DNA from: Temnopleurus reevesii | Taxonomy: Eukaryota > Echinodermata > Echinoidea > Temnopleuroida > Temnopleuridae | Length of the DNA: 64,000 bases | Assembly: GCA_036244855.1 (NCBI GenBank) | Contig: BQKZ01000136.1 | Coordinates: forward strand, 133,883-197,882 | Direction of reading: 5' to 3' | In this document: positions 57,170-64,000 of the stretch, piece by piece | How positions within the stretch are numbered: position 1 is the stretch's first letter | Layout: each line of letters starts with the position of its first letter | The notes under the pieces: generated by a model | Seen by the model: only the letters and a program-made list of their open reading frames with translations | Database searches by the model: none | Told to the model about the DNA's origin: nothing | Translations under genes and position numbers: made by a program

Positions 57170-57850
57170 TGATAAGGTGTGTTTTCATTACACAATTAAT
57201 TTTTCAGGCCCACTTTGAAAATTGATCTCGAATAATAAATAACAATAACAATAATAATAATAATAATATCGCATTTAAACACGCCATCTCTCTCGTCACC
57301 CATTCAGAGGCGCGAGACAAATCACCTAATATTATTACCCTGCCATAGCATAGCTGCCAAGTAGTTGCTTTGCATACAAAGGAATAAATTCCTACCGGCA
57401 CCCATCCACCTCACCTGGGTTGAGTGCAGCACAATGCGGATAAAAGAAAATTGATGACTTAGGTGAGATTACAATGTAATAAGTAAAAGCTTGGAGCAGG
57501 CTAGTAAAGCCATTTCATGTTAATGATGACAGTGTTGAATAGTACGGTGTTTAATAGTGAGGTGTGTTTTTCATTACACCACAATTACTTTTCTAGCCCA
57601 CTTTGAAACACTGAACTTTAATACATAATAATTTAATAAGAAAAAAGCATGGAGCTGGCTAGTAAAACTATTTAATGTTAATGATGGCAACATCGAATAG
57701 TAGGGTGTTAATTTCATTACATCCACTTTGAAACACTGAACTTTGAAACATTACAATATTATATGCAAAAACTTGGAGCAAGTGAGAAATGCTGTTTCAT
57801 CTTAATGATGACAGCGTTGAATAGTTAGGAATGGATGACAGTTAAGGAGG
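57170..57850. repeat. Three diverged tandem units with a SINE in the first
   Basis: AGGTGTGTTTTCATTACA, CCCACTTTGAAA and CTTGGAGCAGGCTAGTAAA recur: CTTGGAGC/CATGGAGC at 57489, 57648 and 57770. The first unit is split by the SINE at 57228-57478. Confidence 0.75.
57228..57478 (-). mobile_element. tRNA-derived SINE inserted in a tandem unit
   Basis: Plus-strand order AATAATAATAATATCGC (tail), TATTATTACCCTGCCATAG, CACCTGGGTTGAGTGCAGCA and GACTTAGGTGAGATT shows a minus-strand SINE with an eroded head. Confidence 0.75.
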
Positions 57851-57924
57851 AAGCCATGATAGATGAGGAGTCTACTAGAGTGCATGATTGCTACTTACAA
57901 TTTCCTCATCTATCCATCACCCTA

Positions 57925-58111
57925 CAGAGATGCCAACAATTCCAGAATATTCATGAGGTGCATTTTGATATGAATTCAAGACTTTCATCACAAGATAGTG
58001 GCTGAGGGTATGGCTGTTGTTATGTTTACTCTCACTTTTGTTCAGCTGTGACATTATTCACATTCTAATTTTGACCCTATAGATGCATATTCTGGAGCGG
58101 TTGGCATCTCC
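57925..58111. mobile_element. Inverted-repeat element, CAGAGATGCCAAC ends (unit 1)
   Basis: Left CAGAGATGCCAACAATTCCA and right TCTGGAGCGGTTGGCATCTC pair as inverted ends. It is part of a tandem set of three with about 60-bp spacers that are themselves similar (GCTTGAACCAGACCTA). Confidence 0.7.
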
Positions 58112-58174
58112 GACCCTCTGCAGCTAGGCACATAGCTTGAACCAGACCTAGTTTCTATCTCACATTCACAATAT

Positions 58175-58358
58175 CAGAGATGCCAACGGTTCTAGAATAC
58201 GCACGAGGTGAATTTTCATTGGAATTCAAGGCTTTCATGACAAAAGAATGGATGAGAGTATGGCTATTGTTATGTTTGCTCTCAGTTTTCTTCTGCTGTT
58301 GCATTAGTCACATTTTGATTTTTATCCCAAGCATATTCTGGAACAGTTGGCATCTTTG
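58175..58358. mobile_element. Inverted-repeat element, CAGAGATGCCAAC ends (unit 2)
   Basis: Left CAGAGATGCCAACGGTTCTA, right TTCTGGAACAGTTGGCATCT; aligns along its length with unit 1. Confidence 0.7.
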
Positions 58359-58416
58359 AACCTCTGTTGCCATGTAGCTTGAACCAGACCTACTTTCTAT
58401 CTCACATTCATAACAC

Positions 58417-58604
58417 CTGATATGCCAACCTTTCAGAATATGCAAGCGGATAGAATTTAAATATGAATCACTAAAGCAGCTGAGGCAAATATTTTCTCAT
58501 CATATCTATGATAATAATTTTTTTTCTTGAGAAAAAAATTTGATTTGGTAGATTGATGGTTCTCATTTAAATTTTTATCATGCACATTCTGGAGGGTTGT
58601 CAAA
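58417..58604. mobile_element. Inverted-repeat element, CAGAGATGCCAAC ends (unit 3, diverged)
   Basis: Left CTGATATGCCAACCTTTCAG, right ACATTCTGGAGGGTTGTCA. A right-end word GGTTGGCATCTCTGATATGG also occurs alone at 23182. Confidence 0.5.
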
Positions 58605-59602
58605 CATAAGCATACCTGACAAAATATACTTGTGTTCCTATTTTGCGAAATTGGACTTGTGAATGAGCTGATATTCTTTTGTGATTACAATGTATGCACA
58701 TTTATTTACATGGTATACCTTAAACCTATTAATCAGGAAGAAAATGTTGTATTTCAAAGATAATAGTTCCAGTCCGAAAAGGTATAATCATCAATCCTGG
58801 AAACAATCTGAGCATCTAAGCACTCCCCACAAAAAGGAAGGTTTACTAATATATGCATATTTATGCATACCTCTCACACGAAGGTTATTCTGAACAAACC
58901 TGCAGCTTGCCTGAGGCAAACTGGATTCCATGTATTGAAGTCTTATTGTTATCAACCAGTTTATGAAATATACCACGTAACTGAGTTTGTTGGCAAGAAA
59001 TGCAAAAAATATGAATATATTAGTAAACACAATAAAAATGATCATAGCATAAAATGGCATCAGCATATTTTGCCTGAACTTCAGAAGGCGACAAAAAAAA
59101 TCTATGCCCATCTTAAGTAGTTCCCATATCAATGATTTTGCTTGTTTTATATCTCTTTTTCCACATTTCCACAATCATTTTGCTTTTCTCTGTGTCACTT
59201 TTTATCCCTCTTTTCCATATTGTCATCTTGTTTTATCCACACACACAGACAAGACAGGTGCAAAGAAGTTCAACATGTTTTATTCATACTATCTGCCTTC
59301 GGGATTGCAGGGGCAAACAAAAATCCTTGCCCCATCTTAAAAAATAACAACCAAACTAAATGTGTGCTAAAGGTAAAAATATATCAAAAGGTTACTGCTC
59401 CTTAGAAAGAAACCAAGCAAGAAAAACATCTAAATAGAAGCTACTATGAAAACGAAAGCAGAGCATGTGGAAACAAAACAATGATCAAAAAGGTTTTACA
59501 TCTGACAAGATCAGAAGAAGCTGTGCGTCCCACCTGTTCAATTTTATGCATGTTAGGTTTCAAATTCTTTCAACCTTTAGTGGGCAAGAGTCTTTCTCTT
59601 AA
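58605..59602. other. AT-rich DNA with a partial repeat
   Basis: 58905-59000 (GCTTGCCTGAGGC, AAACTGGATTCC) resembles the right arm at 37815-37890. Otherwise nothing recognised. Confidence 0.35.
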
Positions 59603-60033
59603 ATGGGAACCAGCCTCTGGATTGTCATGTTCTCATTGAATGAAGAAAAATCCAATGAACAAACATAGAATTCTTAAAAATAAATCAATGTAAAATTTAG
59701 AGTAAGGTTGCAACATTATTCTTCTCAAAATACGTGCAGAATGGATAATGAAATGCTATGCCCCGACCGCAAATTTGCATTTGGTTAAATTTTTCTGAAA
59801 AAAGAAGAAAATGTGAAATTTTGTATATACTGGTAGAGTGAATAAGGAGTTGTCCAACATGACGTCACAGATTCTGTCGAATTTGCCGGTCGCACGGATC
59901 CCCATGAGCGGTAGGGATCATCATATCTCTGTGACTTTGAACATTCATAACCTTCGAACGGGTTGTCCAATTTTGCTCAAATTTTCAAAGTTTGTTCATC
60001 TGATTTTTATTCATTCCAGGGGTTGGTTCCCCT
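59603..60033. mobile_element. TTAA-flanked long foldback, AGGGAAACCAACCCC family (copy 2)
   Basis: The element is 431 bp with TTAA at 59599-59602 and 60034-60037. The right arm is well preserved (GACGTCACAGATTCTGTCG, TTGCTCAAATTTTCAAAGTT, GGGGTTGGTTCCCCT). Most of the left arm is deleted after AACAAACATAGAA, so it can no longer fold fully. Confidence 0.85.
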
Positions 60034-60259
60034 TTAAGAGGTTTTGATGTTTCCCTGGATAGAGAGATTGCTTAGAGCTACACGATATAGTGCAACAGGA
60101 AAAATGGATATTCAGAGGAAAATATTCAGAATACATCACCAGGAAGATGATGGATGGGTCTGGAATATTGATGGATAAAAATAAGAGTGCCACTTCCTTA
60201 TGATGATCTTAAGGGGAAGATCTGAAGAAAGGGTTCTTTGAAAAGAGAGCTTTCCATCC

Positions 60260-60455
60260 TTGTGAGTAGAAGGGATAAAGGACTGGGACAAAGTAAACAA
60301 CTTCATTCGAGCATTAACAATAGCTTCATGATCATAAAAGAAAGTCCCAGATGCAACTCTTATTCAACACATTATTTTTCCACACAATAAAGATGTAAAT
60401 TGAATGGAGGTTATTTACTTCCAACCAGGCCTTTATGTCCCTTCTGCTCACAGTG
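60260..60455. mobile_element. Inverted-repeat element, GGACTGGGACAAAGT family (copy 1)
   Basis: Left TTGTGAGTAGAAGGGATAAA, right TGTCCCTTCTGCTCACAGTG; the ends are complementary. GGACTGGGACAAAGTAAACA and TTCATTCGAGCATT are shared with 63330-63544. Confidence 0.7.
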
Positions 60456-60644
60456 CATAGAGCTTTAACTTCAGATCAGGGAAGTAAAAGAGGAAGGCAC
60501 TTTCCATAAAATGAAAAAGAAATTTCCTGCATAAACATTATTTTTTTCTCATTCTATATACGTTCATTACATACCTGCCATAGACCTTTCTAAAGCCTCA
60601 GTCAAATAGAATTCCCTATTCAACACAATTCTCTTTCATTCCCC

Positions 60645-60725
60645 TCTCGTTCTTTCTTTCTATCTCTTTCTCTCTCTCTCTCTCTCTCTCTCCCTCTCTC
60701 TCTCTCTCCCTCTCTCCCTCCTCCT
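60645..60725. repeat. (CT)n tract
   Basis: CT dinucleotides with CCCTCT interruptions. Confidence 0.95.
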
Positions 60726-61099
60726 TTCTAATCAGCAATCCCAACATGGTAATCCGATACTGCCACCTAATGGAGGGCAAAAGCTGACATCTGCTTAAAA
60801 GGCATTTTAGACTGAGGGTAGAAGAAAAATGTGTTATCGGCGGTGAAAATCAAAGATGTAACTCCCATCACAGTGCAATATTCTCACTTCTTGGTGATGT
60901 TGCACTCTATTGTGCTATCCATGCACCCTGGTACCAGGGCTGTCAGATGATATATGGAGATTAAAGGATATCTGAAGCCAAAGAAAATAGTTTGCGAGAT
61001 GGAAGCACAGAATCCCTGATGGTAAAACATATAAAACTAAACCAGTGTTTCCTTATCAAAATATTGAGTTATTTTTCTCTTGCTTTTAAAACATGAAGA
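60726..61099. other. Unique DNA
   Basis: Nothing recognised. Confidence 0.4.
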
Positions 61100-61345
61100 T
61101 ATCCGTGGTTTGAGTCCAACCCATGGCGTTAATTTACTTCAGCAAGAAATCATTCCACATTGTGCTGCACTCAGCCCAGGTGAGGTGAATGGGTACCAAT
61201 AGGAATAAATTCTTTGCAGTGAGCGCCAAATGCTAGTCTAGCTATAGCCAGGTAATAATGCACAGAACACTAAGATACACTTCCCATTAAGTGCTAAATA
61301 AATGTTGTGTATTATTATTATTATTATTATTATCATCATTATCAT
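61100..61345 (+). mobile_element. tRNA-derived SINE with ATT tail
   Basis: Plus orientation: GTGGTTTGAGTCCAACCCAT (B-box region), GGCGTTAATTTACTTCAGC, TGCTGCACTCAGCCCAGGTG, AAGTGCTAAATAAATG and a terminal ATT run (61312-61334). Confidence 0.8.
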
Positions 61346-62091
61346 TATTTAATATGGCAAGCTATTATTGGGGTACAATACCATACCACCATAAAGCTTT
61401 GTATGAATTATGGAGTCATTGCTTGATGGTTCAGTCCACTTTAAGGAAAGTAGGAGCAATATTCTGAGCAGAAAATGACATGTTCTTACCCACTGAGCAA
61501 CTATGAATCTGAACAAACTCATCCATTAGCCTAATCAGAACACTAATTTATTTCTCAAATTAATGGCAATAAAAGCCATAAATGTAACACAAATAAATTC
61601 TCATTTATTTCCAAAGGTTAATGAGTGCATATAGGTTATATTCATGACAAGAGGCTTATGTAAATATTTCTCATAATGCTTAGACCGGCCATTACAATCA
61701 ATCAATTACGATGAATCTCTTTTCCATCTGGACGCACTATAGTCATTTTACGAAGATGAATTCCCGTAGCGTCTCTTCGTTTTCTGCTCCGTTTAAAGTA
61801 CCCGCTTGATTGGCTATTTGATGCATGATGCCCAGGTTGTCTTGTCTACTGCTGCCTATTTGAGTTGCATGCATGCTCAAGCAAATGGAGTGTAAATAAG
61901 ATAAATTAAGATATTGCATCGCAAGCAAGTGTCATCTATCCTATTCTAATACCTGGTTTGCAGCTCGGTTGGAAAAATTACATGGTAGACGCAATTTACG
62001 AATGGTCAAAAATAAATGGTCAGAGAATTTAAAAATATATATAAACTGAAATCTAAAAAAAAATCAATTTATAAATTTAAAAATCTGAGTT
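61346..62091. other. AT-rich DNA
   Basis: Nothing recognised; 61730-61860 is somewhat GC-richer. Confidence 0.4.
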
Positions 62092-62652
62092 CTGTTTCAT
62101 AAAGCTGTTTGTAGATCTTCGCACAAGTCTGCGAACGATTGGTGATCCTTTCTATGATGAGAATAATGAGTTGACATTATGTGCAGGAAAGGGTCACCAT
62201 ACGTACCAAGAGTAGTGCGCAGATAACACAACACTGATTAGTGATTTGAACTGTACTAGAGACTATACTGGGAATGCTAGAAGTGAAATATAGAAATAAA
62301 CAACACAAACTGTAAAAAATCACTAACCGGTGTTGTGTTACATAGAGCTGTTTGTAGATTATTGACACTTCCTCTGATGCAAATCAGGAGTTGACATTGT
62401 TTACAGGAAAAGGTCAACATTCGTTCGAAGAGTCATGCATACATCTACCAACAGCTTACTAATCACCTTTCCCTACAATAATCTAATTGTTTTCATTTTT
62501 GTTCTGTTAAATTGTAAAGTGCGCACTCTGGTAGTACTATTTGTTTTTACCTACCTACCTACCAGGTCGGCTAAACTGCCGAGACCTAGTATGGATCCTG
62601 TTTTTAGCGCGACAGAAATAATCTAAATTATGTACTATTATTATTATGAAAC
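62092..62652. repeat. Duplicated foldback-rich segment, copy 1
   Basis: It holds two GTGTTTCA-family foldbacks (62092-62235 and 62327-62452). 62168-62652 is repeated at offset 641 as 62809-63234. Copy 1 has about 50 bases (ACCTACCTACCTACCAGGTC region, 62550-62600) that are absent from copy 2. It ends at an unresolved base at 62653. Confidence 0.88.
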
Positions 62653-62654
62653 NT

Positions 62655-62807
62655 AAATTTTATGCGAAATTCAACAGGAAGCCAGTGTAATGATGCCAAA
62701 ACAGGAGTAATGTGAGTACTGCGTCTGGTCAGCGTAACAATACGAGCTGCTGAGTTTTGCAGTTTTTGTAGGAGTGAGAGTTGTGATTGAGGAAGGTTGA
62801 ACAGTAG
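62655..62807 (-). pseudogene. Non-LTR retrotransposon C-terminal fragment
   Basis: The minus strand gives 51 open codons: LLFNLPQSQLSLLQKLQNSA, then ARIVTLTRRSTHITPVLASL, then HWLPVEFRIKF. The pattern LQNSAAR...R..HITPVL.SLHWLPV..RI is the conserved segment just after the reverse-transcriptase domain of CR1/L2/Rex1-type non-LTR retrotransposons. It has no stop, but both sides are cut: the right border is the duplicated foldback sequence at 62808, the left border is the unresolved base at 62653. It is a fragment of a mobile element, not a host gene. Confidence 0.9.
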
Positions 62808-63240
62808 TGAGTTGACATTATGTGCAGGAAAGGGTCACCATCTTAGGAAGAGTAGTGCGCAGATAACACAACACTGATTAGTGATTTGAACTGTACTAGA
62901 GACTATACTGGGAATGCTAGAAGTGAAATATAGAAATAAACAACACAAACTGTAAAAAATCACTAACCGGTGTTGTGTTACATAGAGCTGTTTGTAGATT
63001 ATTGACACTTCCTCTGATGCAAATCAGGAGTTGACATTGATTACAGGAAAAGGTCAACATTCGTTCGAAGAGTCATGCATACATCTACCAACAGCTTACT
63101 AATCACCTTTCCCTACAATAATCTAATTGTTTTCATTTTTGTTCTGTTAAATTGTAAAGTGCGCACTCTGGTAGTACTATTTGTTTTTAGCGCGACAGAA
63201 ATAATCTAAATTATGTACTATTATTATTATGAAACACAAC
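62808..63240. repeat. Duplicated foldback-rich segment, copy 2
   Basis: Matches 62168-62652 at offset 641. After the duplicated ATTATTATGAAAC it continues into ACAACACCTGCC, unlike copy 1, which stops at an unresolved base. Confidence 0.9.
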
Positions 63241-63329
63241 ACCTGCCAGTGATTTGAACTGTACTAGAGACTATACTGTACTGTACCAGGGAAGCGAGCA
63301 GTACACCATGGAAAGCAACAATGCATTTC

Positions 63330-63544
63330 ACCGTGAACAGGAGAGACAAAGGACTGGGACAAAGTAAACAACTTCATTCAAGCATTCACAATAGCTTCAT
63401 AATCACAAAAGAAGGTCCCAGGTGCAACTCTTGTTTGACATATTTGCACAGAATAAGAGGGGAATATATGTCCATCTAGCGATTGTTATTGCCTGAATGG
63501 AGGATTAACTTTGTCCCAGGTTTTTGTCCCTTCTGCTCACAGTG
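63330..63544. mobile_element. Inverted-repeat element, GGACTGGGACAAAGT family (copy 2)
   Basis: The element is 215 bp. Left ACCGTGAACAGGAGAGACAA AGGACTGGG, right TTGTCCCTTCTGCTCACAGT; the arms also pair through GACTGGGACAAAGT/ACTTTGTCCCAGGT. Copy 1 is at 60260-60455. Confidence 0.75.
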
Positions 63545-63639
63545 TCCAGAGATTCATCAGAACTAGAACAAGTTATAACTCCTAGGTCTTACAAGAGCAC
63601 AGCAACTCTCGCTCACTGGTGATGTTCCCTTGGGAAATT

Positions 63640-64000
63640 AATATTTGAAAACCTGAGGAATAGTGTAACAGTAAATCTGCACACAAGTAGTGGTGTGCTC
63701 TTACATGGGGGTGTTCACACCAATTAATATTTGAAAACCTGAGGGATAGTATAACAGTAAATCTGCACACAAGCAGTGGTGTGCTCTTACATGGGGGTGT
63801 TCATACCAATTAATATTTGAGGTCTTGAGGAATAGTATAACAGTAAATCTAAGAACAAGTAGTGGTGTGCTCTTACATGGGGGTGTTCATACCAATTAAT
63901 ATTTGAGGTCTTGAGGAATAGTGTAACAGTAAATCTAAGAACAAGTAGTGGTGTGTTCTTACATGGGGGTGTTCACACCAATTAATATTTGAGGTCTTGA
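63640..64000. repeat. 86-bp tandem array running off the window
   Basis: AATATTTGA starts at 63640, 63726, 63812, 63898 and 63984, period exactly 86. Units share AGTAGTGGTGTGCTCTTACA and TGGGGGTGTTCA. Two subtypes alternate (GAAAACCTGAGG in early units, GAGGTCTTGAGG in later ones). Confidence 0.95.

Larger units (their letters stand above)
13328..64000 (-). other. 5' intron and/or upstream region of the diacylglycerol kinase gene
   Basis: No exon of this gene was recognised above 13327, so a first intron of at least 50 kb, or an intron plus intergenic DNA with an unseen first exon, is implied. Short first exons and non-conserved leader exons would escape inspection by eye. Confidence 0.45.

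Noticed and set aside
63640..64000. Possible CRISPR array
   Set aside because: The whole 86-bp unit is repeated with no variable spacers; eukaryotic context; ordinary tandem repeat.

Overview
The window is eukaryotic genomic DNA, AT-rich and gene-poor. The base composition, tRNA-derived SINEs, many short foldback elements and apparent allelic copies joined at single unresolved bases all look like an echinoderm, most likely a sea urchin. The species call is inference; no marker gene settles it.

One gene is firmly supported. Two short internal exons on the minus strand (13280-13327 and 2804-2866) have canonical splice sites, are both phase 0, and join to encode the first half of a pleckstrin-homology domain. 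The KQTSSFQ|RW junction and the following YFK..GR.LYYAK block are characteristic of type II diacylglycerol kinase (eta/delta, DGKH/DGKD). The intron between them is about 10.4 kb. The rest of the PH domain, the C1 domains, the catalytic domain and any C-terminal SAM domain must lie beyond the left edge. The N-terminal exon was not found, so 13328-64000 is either a very long 5' intron or intron plus upstream DNA.

Layout: 1-2.8 kb holds an unidentified exon-like ORF in a motif-repeat region, foldback elements and SINEs. 2.8-13.3 kb is the DGK intron; it contains a locus present twice (4481-7560 and 7562-9320, joined at an unresolved base at 7561), where the longer copy carries extra mobile elements. 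13.3-24.4 kb holds several MITE-like families, a 79-bp tandem array and a second duplicated locus that differs by a 1.8-kb insertion. 24.4-27.3 kb is an assembly gap and pyrimidine-rich minisatellites. 27.3-38.3 kb is AT-rich DNA with inverted-repeat elements. 38.7-43 kb is a diverged ~1-kb super-repeat with a second gap. 43-64 kb is mixed unique DNA, tandem duplications, SINEs, MITEs and one recognisable non-LTR retrotransposon fragment (62655-62807), ending in an 86-bp tandem array.

The mobile elements sort by flanking duplication. One group is flanked by TTAA (5643, 6273, 18186, 31980, 50516, 59603), another by TTA/TAA (5428, 13686, 14471, 17810, 19625, 34815, 35372). In places the window holds both an occupied and an empty copy of the same site, so element ends can be read directly. 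I found no CRISPR array, operon, rRNA or functional tRNA gene, and no convincing new multi-gene system. The most useful novelties are the MITE set with its internal empty sites, the unidentified exon-like ORF at 197-323 and a few unique GC-richer islands.
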